A DNA stretch of 64,000 bases, from positions 310,001 to 374,000 of the forward strand of contig JAADJZ010000026.1 in NCBI GenBank assembly GCA_011032825.1. The letters run 5' to 3'. Made by a program: the position numbers and the translations under genes. Under the pieces are notes generated by a model, which was not told the DNA's origin, searched no databases, and was given only the letters and a program-made list of their open reading frames with translations. The stretch's first letter is position 1, and each line of letters starts with the position of its first letter. Of the stretch, positions 23,560 through 35,107 are shown one piece after another. Source of the DNA: Massariosphaeria phaeospora (taxonomy: Eukaryota; Ascomycota; Dothideomycetes; Pleosporales).

Positions 23560-24576
23560 TCACCGGCTCTCAATGGGCACTTCGACGGCGACTTTGGGCA
23601 CCATGTTCCGCGGCATGTCCTTCAGTTCTGATCCTTGGCCGCTTTGGGCCCGCTTGCGGCCGGTGAAGTTGAAGTGGTGGCTGGTCGAGGGGCGCTCCTC
23701 GTGCTTTCCGTCTGTATGGTTGCTGCTGCTGCTGTCGCCGAAGCGCGCGAAGAGACCGCGCTTCTTCGCGGGTTGGGGCTGCGGCTGCGGCTTGGGGTCG
23801 TCGTTCAGCCCGACGTCCTCGAACGCCTCTTCGGCGGTCGCAGGGTGGGCCGTCTCGGGACGACGCTCTTGGAGCGAGGCGCGCGGCGGTGCTCGCGAGC
23901 GGCGTACATCGAGGGACCGCCTAGTATCGAAAGATCGCCGCGCGTCGAAGGACTGGTGGGGACGGCCATCAATACTGTCTGGCATAGGAGAGCTGCCGGA
24001 AATGTCCTGTACCACGTTGAGCATGTTGCAAATCGACGCTAGGCGTGGCTTGATCGTACAAACGATCTCCTGTACGAGTCAAAGCTCTCTCGCGATATGC
24101 TGAACTGCTCAGTCTCGCTCAGGAAGCTCCGGTGATTCGACGACGTGGTGGATACATTTGACTTGGAGTGCCAGAAGCTCGGTTTCAATGGCGGCGAAGG
24201 CTGGCGCAAATGTTAGTCCGGTAAAGCGCTGCTATTGTGTCCGCGCCGTGACCGTTGTGTCTGATAGAAACGCAGATCTGCCGGGAGCTATGGGGGCCAG
24301 TGCATACAGGCAAGTAGACTCCTTCATTGATCTCTGTGCGGATTGTAAGCGCCCATTACGCAGAAGACAGTGCGGCGGTCGCAATTGACACCAGACGCCT
24401 CTGAGCGCCAGAGAGCAGTTCTTACCACTCAACTTGTACTCGGCGGGCTCTTTCACTGATACAGGCCGCGAGCCTGCGACAGCCGTGTTCTGGAAGCCGG
24501 CTTCCGCGGGACTCGGCTGGCCCTCGCTGGGCACCTCGACGCCTCCAGCGCGCTTGAAGGGATTGCGGATAGGCAT
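23560..24576 (-). CDS. Small Arg/Ser-rich fungal protein of unknown function
   Basis: Four exons, 24576-24426, 24333-24308, 24200-24060 and 24006-23560, give 254 residues. The second exon is only 26 bases and supplies EINEGVYLP. The protein starts MPIRNPFKRAGG and has no membrane segment or known enzyme domain. It is dominated by repeated RRS motifs: FDSYRRSF, DARRSFDTRRSLDVRRS and later GRKRAQS. Such RRxS/T sites suit basophilic kinases of the PKA type, so it may be a phosphoregulated scaffold; this is inference. Exon joins are supported by frame, by GT/AG sites and by an ACTAAC branch site in the intron before the third exon. The conserved pieces EYKLSEIN and VYLPPSPP recall an uncharacterised family in moulds, but I cannot name it. 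Confidence 0.7.
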
Positions 24577-27500
24577 GGCGGCGCAGAAAAGCGGTATAAA
24601 CAACAGCGCTGCGATGCGGGCACAATGTGGGGTGTTCCGGAGGGGCGACGTTGGTGGACGGACGCAGACGGGACGAAAGCGGACCACTGGTGCTCGTCAA
24701 TGGTCGCGCTGCGGCTCACAAGGCGTCATGACTGCGCCAAGAGGCTGGTGATTGCCGCTGCAGACGGGCAAGAGCGCTGGACGCTCGACCGCGCCATCGT
24801 GTGTTCTCCATGCCCAAGGGGCCCCTCTTCTTGCGGGCGTTGGGCGCCCAGTTCGCATCGGCCGCGACGTCGACGACGACGACGCGGTGTTCTCTTGCGA
24901 GCGCTGCCCTGAGCGCCCGATCACGTATCGGAACCCGTCTATCGGCGAGGTCGCTCGGACCCTGCATGAAAACGAGCACCGAGCCAGGCACCAAACGCTC
25001 CGACATGCCCTTCAGCTCGCCATTAGCAAAACCACCCTCGCAAGAACGCTCTGGTAACTCCATGGCTTGCATTCAATTATCGCAATAGTCTGCCCGCACC
25101 CCGCCCAGCCCCCTGCTAAGAACCGCCTCCCGCCACACCATGCCATCGCAACGTGACAGCCACACAGCATCGTAGCCGGGCCTGACGAGCCAAGTCGACC
25201 TCCTCTCCCGCCCCTCGTTCGCGAGGCTACGCAAACTTCGATCGAACAGATCCTGTCTTGTTTCGAGCGCCCGCCCGGTCGCCTATCGCCATATCAAGGA
25301 CAGGCGTGGCCGTCTTCGAGCTACAATTCGTCCCGCCGCGCAGCACGTGGACTCTCTGATCACACTGCGACCATGCGTCTGCCGCACCACGCCCAAGATC
25401 CAACACCTTCGAGAAGAGCGTGGCCCACCCGCGTGTCGGATCTCAAAAGACTTGCGCCTACGCTAGTGTTGGGTCAGTCAGCCAGACAATATTGCTGATA
25501 CTGGCCGTCTTGGGCCCACGAGCACAATATGATACTCTGGCGTGGAGACTCGGCATAGTGTCGTGGATAGACTCTAGAGCACGATATCGGCCTCACCGCT
25601 AATGCCATGCCTTGCAGATACAGCATCTTGGATCCTGCATGCCTCGACCGAGCTGAACGTGACCAATACCTCGTGTACAGACCACGTCTCCGACGTCGTA
25701 CAATCCAATGGTGATTGTCCGATGGAGCAGGCCTTAGCTTGGTAGAGTCTCCAAGAACCCGGTTTCGATATTGGCAGTCCAGCGCATGCTGATGTACTCA
25801 TAGACCATTGGTGATGTAGAGGTGGAGCTTCAGCCAAATCAGGGTCTTGGACGCTGCTGGGTACCTAGAAGTAATCCTGCTGCTGCAAGTACTCGTACAC
25901 GGCTGCATGGAAGTTTCGTATGTGTAGCGAGTGGCGATGCCGTCCAGAGTGTGGCTGTCATTAAGGCAATACCTAGCAGCCTGCTCTGCATGGCTAGCGA
26001 CAATGCCAAGGATCACTTTGGATGAGGAGCCAGTTGGATGAAACCTTAGTGGACGACTTGTTGTCGGTCCCTGTGATCAACCTTTTCCATGAACTCTGAT
26101 GGCGGTATTCACTGCAAACGCTATCATCTCGGATGTTGAGGCCTCTGCTGAGCACGCACCATAAGGTACTTGTACAGCATCGGTGTGTTGCTCAAGGTGG
26201 ATTCGGATTTAGCATGGCAGCTGCATCTCACGCGTCTCTCGTGGCTGCAAAGCGTCGACTAGCTCCAAGCATGAGCGACAGGCATCTGGAGGATTCGACC
26301 AATCCATAGCTAATAATGGAACAACCAACAGTAGTCTCACGAGTACAGGACTTGCTACAGCAATGACGCGGGCCCGAACCATCTTCTAGAATCCCAATTC
26401 CATGGCCGGCAGCTTGGTCTCTGGCGGCAGTGTCCAGAGGAGCGGTGAGGGCCTGGGTTGTCCAGTTGTACAGATGCGGTGCGTGGTGGCATCAATATGG
26501 CGCCTCGATGCTGTGCTTTCGCTAGACAGGCCGGAGACGAGAAAGCCCCGCTCCAATAGCCAGCATATTTCTGCTGGGCAACATCAAGGGGAGATGAGGT
26601 CAGCCATGGAGTAGTAAGAAACCGGGTCGGTCGGACGCGGGACGGTAGCATCGCGTACAAGTAGGCACTGCTGCTCGATCGAACTAGCCGGGACGAAGGG
26701 AACCGGCGGGTGCGAGAACGGCTGTTGGCGGCGGGCGCGGGCTTGATTTTGTTGTGGTTGAGAGGCGATGACAAAGAGAATTCGACTGCTAGACGGAGAG
26801 AAGCGCCGAATATGCGTCATGATTGCAGTAGGTCAGCCTCTTTCCCACAACGGCACAGGTCAGCAACAAATGGGGGGGCACAGCAGCAAGTTGACGACAG
26901 CTGTTGGGACGCTGTGCTCTGGGGGCCTTGGAGCTTGGAGGAGCCGTTCCCGAGACCCTAGGGGACCATTGCTGCAAATACCTCAGACATAGCACGCAGC
27001 GCGAGCGGTGACGGCTAGCTGTGGCCTGTGGAAGCTGCGGATGTCGGCGATGCTGTGCAAAGCTGCCCAGATTACTTCGGACCGATGTGTGTCGTGGTAG
27101 AGAGGGAGAGCGGGCAGGATGGCAGGGGGCCGTCTAGGGACGCTCGACGCTGGCCGTGCTGCCGCTGTTTCGCGGGACGATGGTGAAATGAGGGAGGACT
27201 CGCAGCTGGCGGCCCGTGCTGGAGGCTGCCACCGAGAACAGAGAGGAGAGGCAGCTGGACGAGCGGCTGGCGAGCCCCTAGCCTCTCCTCTGCCTGTTGC
27301 GATCTGCGTGGAGATCAAACGCAAACGCTCCCCGGCCGCGAGGCGTCGAAAGCTGTCCAGGGCGGGCGGCTAGCGGCTTGGGGCGCAGGGTGGCGGCGCC
27401 GTCGGAGCCACGTCGTCAACCGCATCGAACTGGCCGGAATTATGTGCTCTGCAAAGCGTGAGCCTTGCACCACCTACGCCCCCGTCGCATCCAGATGCGA

Positions 27501-28877
27501 CGCCTGCAAATGGCCGGGCAATGCGGCTCTCTGCTTGGTATTGACAGCGCGCTGGACACCCGCCGGCACGGCAGCGTCGCGCGTGCCGCGTTCCATTATT
27601 GGCCCCGCCTCGCCCCGGCATGCAGCGCGACAGTGCAGACAGCCATCGTCAACCAGCGAAGCGACCCAGTGCGCCCGTCTATTTCGAGTGGTTGTGCGTC
27701 GACAGCACGCCCACGCCGCCCGCGCCGTGCCTGGCCAAGTGTGGTGGTGAGAGTGCTGGAGCAGGTGGGCAGGCGGGAGCGCGGCCGTGGCAGGCTCTGC
27801 AGCTGCTGTCCAGACTCCCGACTCCAGTGTCGACGGTCGCGCGCCGCCGTGGCTGGGTCTCGCACACGCCAGCGTCTCCAGCAAATGGGGTGGCAAGCAT
27901 GGCATGGACGATGCTGTGAAGTATGACATGTCGCGGCGGGGATTGTTTTGTCTTGGGCGAACAGGGGTGCCGGTTTGCAGGCCTCGATGTGGACCCGATG
28001 TTTCCTGCGCGCCCCCAGCGCTGCATCAGGAATCAGGGTGCTTGGGATTGGCACCGAGCGGCTTGGGCTGGCGGCGTGGGTCCGCTGCCCGGCGAGGATG
28101 ATGCTCGCACGGCCAGCCCTGAGCCAGCCCGTGGCCGTCGTCTCCTGGCGCACGCAATATAATTACTCGGCCTGCTGCCCCATGTCCCCCTCCGCCGTGA
28201 CCACTGCCTCCGCTCCCCACGGTTTTTCCAACAGCTCCTTTCCGCCTCCCAGGAACCGTTCGACTCGGATAGCCACCGTGGTGCACGAGGTCTGCACGCT
28301 GCCCTTGGCCCGCTGTTCGCTGTGTGTGCCGCTATATTCATTTGTGGCACCCGCTTCCTCGTCTGCCGCCAGGACCTCACACACTCGTTTCCGCTACGCC
28401 GCTCTGTCGCCCGCATCCACCACATAACCTCACTGCCGGGCTCTCTTGTGCTGTGTCAACGGACACGTCGGCCGCCCTGCTCTCGCCATCACCTATCCCT
28501 CTACTTGCACTATTGCCGTCACGCGGTCGCTGCGGGCCCAGACTTCACACTTCCCCTCTCCGACATCCAGCAACCACTACGCTGGTGCATGTGAGCTCCA
28601 TTTAATATATTTGCTCGCCTGAACAACCAACCATCCAATCGCTACCGAGGCCTCATTCTCCATATCCTTTTCCTATACTCGCCAATCGCCTATAATTCGC
28701 CGACCGTATCCCGCCTGCTGTTGCCCGCTGGTCTTGACGTCGTCGGTCGTCGGTCGAGTGCGGACCCGGTCCCGCAGCGCACCTTCCCTGCACCACAGTT
28801 CCCCCCGCGACCGCTTGGTCCCAACCCACCATCCTTAGTACCACTCCTACATCTTAATTCCTCTCTTTGTATCGACC
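24577..28877. other. 4.3-kb GC-rich stretch without a convincing gene
   Basis: High GC makes overlapping long frames on both strands, for example 24716-25072 and 27596-28153 on minus and 27465-27926 on plus. None shows a domain, plausible codon pattern or intron-joined continuation. The last 280 bases before 28878 are rich in C and T, as in fungal promoters and leaders. The region may hold long leaders, a non-coding transcript or regulatory DNA. No tRNA or tandem repeat was seen. Confidence 0.45.
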
Positions 28878-30388
28878 ATGGGCAAAGCCTTTTTTACCGG
28901 ATGGGCGCTCTGGCAGCAGATGACTTTTGTGAGTTTGCCCTTCTTTCGCACTGACGATGATCTATTGCTAACGTCATGGTCCCAGGTATTGGCTTGCGGC
29001 ATTGTACGCTTCACCTTCTGCACTCTCGTTTGCTCTGCTGACCCGCGTAGGTTGTTACTGTTGCTCTTGGTCTTGTCAAGCTCCGGTATGATCACTATCG
29101 GATCGCCAAGTACACGAAGATCGAGAAGGGAAAGAAAGTTCAAGAGCCGGAGATGCTCGAGGCGCAGCCGATTGAACCCAACAATCCTCGTCACAAGGAG
29201 GACATTCCATTCGGCATTCGTGCCATCGAGAGCGGCATCGAAGTCGACGGAGTATGGATCTCGAGAAGCAACACTCCTGTCGGCAGCAGCAGATCTTCCA
29301 TGACCGACTTCAAGCTCTCGCGGAGTCACAACAACTCCCAGCTCGAGTTGCCCCAAGCCATCCACCCGAGTCACGCCAGTTCACGAGCACCGAGCTCTTT
29401 CGACCTCGCGGTCAACGCCGAGCGTCTTCCCACAAACGACTCGCGCTCGTCGTCGCCTGCTCGGCTTAATCCCAACGATGCGCGCGGTGCCCGAGGTTCG
29501 CACATGAGCAACTCCCACGTTCTTCGGAACTCGGCGACCCTGCAAGCCTTGGAAGGAGGCGAGCCAGGACCTTCCACACGTGAGAGACCCCTAAAAGCCT
29601 AGCGCATTGACCTGAGCTAACCTTGCGACATAGCACGCTATGGAAATAACAACCTCCAGACTAGCTCCGCCAACTCTCGGAACTCTAGCAGAACTAGCGA
29701 TGAATCAGACTATATGAACATGGCTGACAGCCGGCCGTACGAACCAGCATACATCAACCCACGGCAAGCTCCTCTGACAGCTCCGGTCGACCCACGTTAT
29801 GACCTAGACCTCCTCCAAAGCCACCGAATGTCGCACGTCGCCGAGACAGGACAGCTCACTCCCAGAGTCCGCAAACCAGGCAATAGCGGAGAATGGGCCA
29901 GCGTGGCGGACAATATCAGATCCCCTGCAGAAATTTCTACCGCCAACGGCGTCGACTATTTCGTGCCTCAACAGAAGGCTCCCTCTCCTCCGCCAGCTCA
30001 TGCAGCAGAACTACCAGCCCCGTCTGCCTCGACGCTCACCCAGGATGGTCACGTATTGAACCAGGCTAAGCAAGCTGTGCCTCTTCTTGAATCGTATGCC
30101 CCGCGTGCGCGATATCTGCCCGAAGCTTATGAACCACGTGGACCGCTCAACCAGCTATCGTACGACGACTTGCCGTACGAGGTGGAGACTGCTCAGAACC
30201 AGCGGGACAACCAGATCCTCCGGAAGGTCAACTCTGGCTTCGAAATTTTACGCCCTGGTACATTTCAACCACCGAGTCCCGAGGAGGAGTTGGCGCAAGA
30301 AAAACGTCAATCGAAGCGCCTGCAAAAGAAGCGGAGATCTTCCGCCGGCTCTGGATCAAGAACATCGCATTTTGTCGAGCAGGTCTAA
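28878..30388 (+). CDS. Single-pass membrane protein of unknown function, fungal
   Basis: Four exons, 28878-28928, 28986-29003, 29051-29579 and 29634-30388, encode 450 residues. Exon 2 is an 18-base microexon (VLACGI) lying within the only membrane helix, which reads about QQMTFVLACGIVVTVALGLV after splicing. The N-terminus MGKAFFTGWALWQQMTF and the following LRYDHYRIAKYTKIE are the recognisable core of a family I have seen in moulds without a function. The remaining 400 residues are polar and low-complexity, with many Ser, Pro and Asn, and end in a basic block KRQSKRLQKKRRSS. The topology suggests a short outside or lumenal N-terminus and a long cytoplasmic tail. All joins keep frame. No partner gene is evident. 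Confidence 0.75.
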
Positions 30389-31451
30389 AGCCCTTGTTCA
30401 GAATTTGTCGGCAGCATCAAGAACTGCACATGCGCATTAGACGTCATTCTAGATTTTCTTGCTCCTTTGTATCATCTCATCATGGAGTGGCGTTTCTCGG
30501 GTCGCATCTTGAAGCAAGGTATTAGTCCATGGTAGCTTTGCCAGCTGGCACCTATCACCTATTGCATTGGAGTTTTAGCGGCTTTCGTCATAATCATTTA
30601 CGGTGGGATCTCGGGATGGTTTTGCATGCATGTTTTTTTCATTGATGGTGTTGAGCACAGAACAGATGGGCCAGTTTGACATCAACGCCCCCTGCACTCT
30701 CTTAGGCAGAGGCTAGACGCCTACAAAAAAGTCGCATCGGTACTGGGCGTTGCCGTGAACATACGACATTTAATGATACCTGTGGATAATAGCATATTGT
30801 ACACACAACAATTCATTCCATTCATACACCTTTTTGCACAACAGAACAAATTTTTTATTGTTCACTACTTCCATTTTCCTTTCCATTTTACTTCCCTTTT
30901 GCCCGCTCGATGGGTGCGTGCTGTTCTACCCCCCCTATTCGCGGGCGTTTCCTTCCAATCTCCTGTTGCAGCAAGAAGTGACGAGCAATTAAAGTTGTGG
31001 AAGAGGCGGTGCTGGGGCTGGCTGAGTCGCTGCGTGTGCATGCGTGCGCTGCCTGCGGCTGACGGAGGTTTTTGCGAATCATACGGCGGGATGGGGCGGG
31101 TGGTGGTGTGCTGGTGTGCTGGCCCCCTGGGTGAGAGGGCGATGGGGCATAGCGGATCGGCGGGTGGCGGGTGGCGTGGCGTGGCGCTTTTGGGGGGAGT
31201 CTGGGCGCGGGTGAGGGGAGGTGAGGTGAGGTGCAGTGGGCTGGTCCAATTATGTAATGACTGAGTGGATGACAGCGATGTTGAGAAAGGTTTTGGCCAG
31301 CTGAGTAGGTGGGCCGCATTTTTTATTTGATTCTGATGTGATGCGGCTGATGGCCCATGGGTAGCGAAAATGAGCGAAGTGGAGCGAAGTGGGTGGGATG
31401 GATGGGCATGTGCATTCATGTGCATATGAACAGGAATTTGACTATGCATAG

Positions 31452-31487
31452 GAATATGAATATGAATATGGATATGGATATGAATAT
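31452..31487. repeat. GAATAT/GGATAT hexanucleotide array
   Basis: Six units of six bases in tandem: three GAATAT, two GGATAT, one GAATAT. It is a short microsatellite in a gene-free region. Confidence 0.9.
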
Positions 31488-32290
31488 TAGACATATGCAT
31501 AAATGGAGATGGTGATGGGGTTGGGGATTCGAGACTGCAAATGTTGGTGGAGTGACGGGCTGGGCTGGGCTGGCTGACAGCCAGGCGGAGAGTAAAGAGA
31601 GAAACAGAGGTCCAGGGTAAAAGTTAGGGTGGGGGTGGGGGTGTAGGCATTGGCATTGGTAGAGGTGCAGAGGCGAATCGGATGCGATGCGGAATAGGAC
31701 GGTATGGTATGAGCAACGAGTATGTTGTTTTACTTCGTTACTGCTCTAGAGGGACGAAGAGGGGAAGAAGATGGGTAAGAGGCGAATCGGATGCAGATGG
31801 AAAGCTCCATGTAGCAGTGAGACGTGTTGGCGGCGTAGGAGGCGTAGTGATTGAGTGCGTGCGATACTAACGCGTTGCACACGCATATGGATGTCTTTGG
31901 TCACGGTGTATGGCGCGGTTTCGAACCGGATCGGAGCGGATTGGGTGCAGATGTGGATGTTTCGATGAGCCTCTTTAGACGGATGCAATGGATGGCGCAT
32001 CCGATCGGAATGACGAGGAGATCGGAAGGATGATGGAATAGCGTGGGTTGGAAAGAAGGCACGAGATGAGATGGAAATAGAACGAGACTGCGTTTGGGGG
32101 TCTGCTGCTGGCGAGGTTAGGTTTCGTTGCTGTCACAGGGTTTTGCGGAAGCGGACGGCGGTGTTTGGGCATAGATAGATGGCTCGATGTGTTTAAATCC
32201 GCAGACGCACTATCTGACATAATTATATGTAATAAAGTAAGTCCTAACATCATGTATTTGCCTGCCTGCCAACAAAGGAAAACTTTCTGT

Positions 32291-32386
32291 GATCCTCTTG
32301 ACAGCCTCGGATATTTCAGCAATAGCTTGATAGTCCTACCTCTCTCTTTGCAAAGCCCTACTGTATCTGGTATACCAGGTGTTGTC
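32291..32386 (+). repeat. Dispersed degenerate repeat, copy 2
   Basis: Partner of the copy at 4355-4449, in the same orientation. Shared blocks include TTGACAGCCT, AGCAATAG and CAAAGCCCTA. I found no terminal repeats, so the parent element is unknown. Confidence 0.6.
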
Positions 32387-32742
32387 TAAACAGAGATTGT
32401 GGAGGGAGGTTAATGAAGCCTGCAGTAGCTTGTTCGATGATGATGAAGTTTTGAGCAAATCATGCATGCCACGTGGGAATGAGAAGGATGTATTTTATTA
32501 TAAAATTTGGATAGCGATTGCGTAATGGAAGCACAATTACATCAGCCAGAGCGAGACAATGTTTCCAGACAGCAGTCTCCTCGAGGTTAGGTGATGTAGC
32601 TGAGTAGTTCCATGTAGGATCCAAGACAAATCCGCCATATATTGCGAACCATCATCGTAATAACACTGAAACAGAAAATGGTCACTTCGAAAGAACCAAC
32701 TCTGCTGTCTTCACGAGACGCTGGTACAAGACGGCGATGTAT

Positions 32743-33340
32743 CTACAACGGAGACTCATCCTCGTCGTCCTCATCATCGTCATCCTCAGGGTCAGCCGAG
32801 GGAGTCGGCCTCGGTGGAATGCCGACGCTCCGGGTGGGACGGACAGAACGGGTGAAGCTGGGTCTTCCTGAGGGAGAGGGCCTAACGGAAGGAGTTGGGC
32901 GACCGCTGGGACTCGGGCGAACGCTAGGAGTCGGGCGAACGCTAGGAGTTGGGCGAACGCTGGGAGTTGGGCGTACGCTGGGGGTCGGGCGAACGCTGGG
33001 GGTTGGGCGAACGCTGGGAGTCGGGCGAACGCTGGGAGTCGGGCGAACGCTAGGAGTTGGGCGAACCGTAGGGAGACTCAAGCTGGGCAGGGCCGGAGGA
33101 GAGGGACGGCCAGTAGGACGGCTGAAGCTTGGGGCAGCCGGGGGTGTTGGGCGACCGGTGGGGAGGCCTGGGCGGCTGAAGCTTGGGCGTTCAGGGAGCT
33201 CTGGCTCCTCTGGGTCTTCTTCCCATTGAGGGGCACCGGCTACGAGGCTGTTCATGTTTTAGCAGATTTCGATGAGAACCGAGAGCAGCTGATAGTTACC
33301 TGGTGAGGCCGAGGTAGAAGACGATGGAAGTGAGCTTCAT
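32743..33340 (-). CDS. Small secreted protein built of VRPTPS repeats
   Basis: Two exons, 33340-33300 and 33247-32743, give 181 residues. Splicing creates a signal peptide, MKLTSIVFYLGLTSLVAGAP, with likely cleavage after about residue 18; without the join the frame lacks it. The mature protein opens with an acidic WEEDPEEPELPE, then Pro/Arg/Ser-rich RPSFSRPGLPTGRP. Eight perfect VRPTPS hexads follow, then VRPSPS/GRPTPS variants. It ends in an acidic run (EDDDDEDDEDESPL). There are no cysteines. The protein could be a cell-wall or extracellular matrix component or a repeat-containing effector; nothing in the sequence decides. Regular Thr/Ser-Pro makes O-mannosylation plausible. A TATA box stands 82 bases upstream. 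The gene is isolated in a repeat-bearing, gene-poor region. Confidence 0.78.
32890..33065. repeat. 18-base coding minisatellite (VRPTPS units)
   Basis: About ten 18-base units on the plus strand read GGAGTCGGGCGAACGCTG with third-position changes. On the minus strand each encodes VRPTPS. Because unit length is a multiple of three, copy-number change keeps the frame. Confidence 0.9.
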
Positions 33341-33421
33341 CTTGAAAGTGGGGCTGGTTGAATCTGTTTGGAGTATTGACTGGAGTGCTTGTCTACTCTG
33401 AAGAAGGGCGAAGGATGGGAG

Positions 33422-33429
33422 TTTATATA
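33422..33429 (-). promoter_or_regulatory. TATA box of the secreted repeat protein
   Basis: TATATAAA on the minus strand lies 82 bases upstream of the ATG at 33340, a normal distance for a regulated fungal promoter. Confidence 0.55.
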
Positions 33430-34331
33430 CTGTCTTGAGGGCTAATGTGTCGCTGTACAGCTTCAACCGTCTACAAGATTAGTACATTAGCCCACGGTAT
33501 ATTAGCCCGCCGATCCGTTGCCATAGACTGGCTAGCACAAATATCGGAGATGCGGATGCGCAACTTGTTGTTGAGATTTGGTCATTGCGGGATTGAAACC
33601 GGGTTTGAAGAAATGAGTGTAGTACCAAGGAGCGTAAGATTGGGAAAGTTGAAGCTAACGGAAAGAGCCAATATAAAGATATGAAGAGCAGTTCAAACGT
33701 GATGCAGGCCTGTAGTTAGCTGAGTACGTCATGTATGGTGCTGATGCCTGGTTGGGTCAGGAACAGCCCCCCTGAGCCGCAGCAAGGTCCCGAAAGATCA
33801 TCAGGAACGTATCTCAAACTTGGGAATCTAGAGCTAGGTGCCACATAAGCTATCCACCTAGTCGCCGGCTGAATGCTTTATGCAGGATAGGCCACCGTTG
33901 ACTAGGTTGGTACAGGTGCGGGGATATGGCGAGAGGGTGAATCCAGTCTTGCCAAGCCTGAAAGCGCCTTCTGTGTAAAGACGCACCGGTCTGTTTGAGA
34001 CCTGGCATCGGGATCTACGATCAACGTGGACGGACTGTCATTGATGTAAACCTGGGGTCGTATGATGGAACCTCGGTCGAAATTGAGTCCAGTCACCCAC
34101 CGGGCACTTGATGTTGTCGTTGAACTATCCCTTCGGTATTGAACCTCGTTGTTTGATACATAACTGTAGATTGAGATGGCGTGATACCGATGGCAAAGGA
34201 GGCACGCTTCAAGTTGTGTCTCCCTCGAGAGCACGGCAACGAGTAACGGCGCGGTGACGAGCACATAGCAATGTGATACGTGCAGGATCTAACGACCCAG
34301 AGTCGATCCGATGACGCGATTCGCGAAGTTT

Positions 34332-34374
34332 GAATAGCGTGATGCTATTCGTTGTCCCCGGACAACTAAGCATC
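34332..34374. repeat. Back-to-back and nested inverted repeats
   Basis: GAATAGC (34332-34338) and GCTATTC (34344-34350) form one hairpin. GTTGTCC (34351-34357) and GGACAAC (34360-34366) form the next with no gap between the two. GATGC (34341-34345) can also pair with GCATC (34370-34374) around the second hairpin. Confidence 0.7.
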
Positions 34375-35107
34375 ATTCAAGCTATTAGCCGAACAATCTA
34401 AAAGACAGTGCGGTAAATTACATAGGATGATCTGATAATTGACCCGACGGAGATGAAGCGGGGAAGCGCGGCAGCAAGTTTCAAACATTCTGGGATTTGG
34501 GCTGCACACTCGTATTCATACTATGTTTGAGTGGCAATGGAAGAGTGGAACGGCTTTGGAGAAAGCTTTCCATGAACAGCCAGACGAAGTTGCTTTTTCC
34601 AGCTCTGATAGGATCTACCATCTAGTAGAATTACTCCGGTGGTCCATTGCGCAGTCTCTTACAGCGAGTACTGGGAGGATCCTTGCTCTTTCTATCCAGA
34701 TAATCGATAATGCGGAGCTTCCTGTTGATGCTACCTGATGACTCAAAGAGTGCATGTAAGTGCAGAATGATATTTCGCATGGGGGATGAGGTAGTTGGTC
34801 GGACCGAAGGTATTTCTGGCGACAATGGTGACGCTGAAGATATGGAGACGTTGGTCGATGAAGAAAACACTGACGGTAGCAACACAGAAAAACTAAGATA
34901 GAAACTAAGAAACAGGGCTTGTGTAGGTATCTCTGAAAGAGGATGAAGAGTGTGAAATCAGAAGACGGGACGGGACTTTGGGAGCCCCCGCCGGTTCTAG
35001 GCTCGAAAGGGTAAAGCGTCGGGGAAACCCCGGGCCGGGTAGAAAAAAGTTCATGAGCTCCCGCTTGAGCGAAGGGCGAAGTGCTCGAGAACCAGCAATA
35101 CGACAAC

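Larger units (their letters stand above)
30389..32742. other. Gene-poor stretch with simple repeats
   Basis: The left part is the 3' flank of the preceding gene. From about 30.9 to 31.7 kb the plus strand is G-rich and repetitive (GGTGGG, GGCGTGGCGTGGC). Long frames here are artefacts of low complexity, such as poly-His-Ile read from the hexamer repeat. A decayed dispersed repeat lies at 32291-32386. Confidence 0.5.
33341..35107. other. Gene-free stretch with nested inverted repeats
   Basis: No supported gene lies between the secreted protein and Puf6. A minus-strand frame of 301 codons at 34615-35520 is mostly antisense to Puf6 and has no family match. Inverted repeats at 34332-34374 are listed separately. 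Confidence 0.5.

Noticed and set aside
27465..28153. Several overlapping frames of 100-185 codons
   Set aside because: All lie in high-GC DNA, overlap each other on both strands and show no domain or intron-joined continuation.
30865..31500. 211-codon minus-strand frame with His-Ile repeats
   Set aside because: Direct translation of the GAATAT array and G-rich low-complexity DNA; no support as a gene.
31620..31650. Telomere-like TTAGGG
   Set aside because: A single TTAGGG within a GGGGGTG tract; no tandem array.
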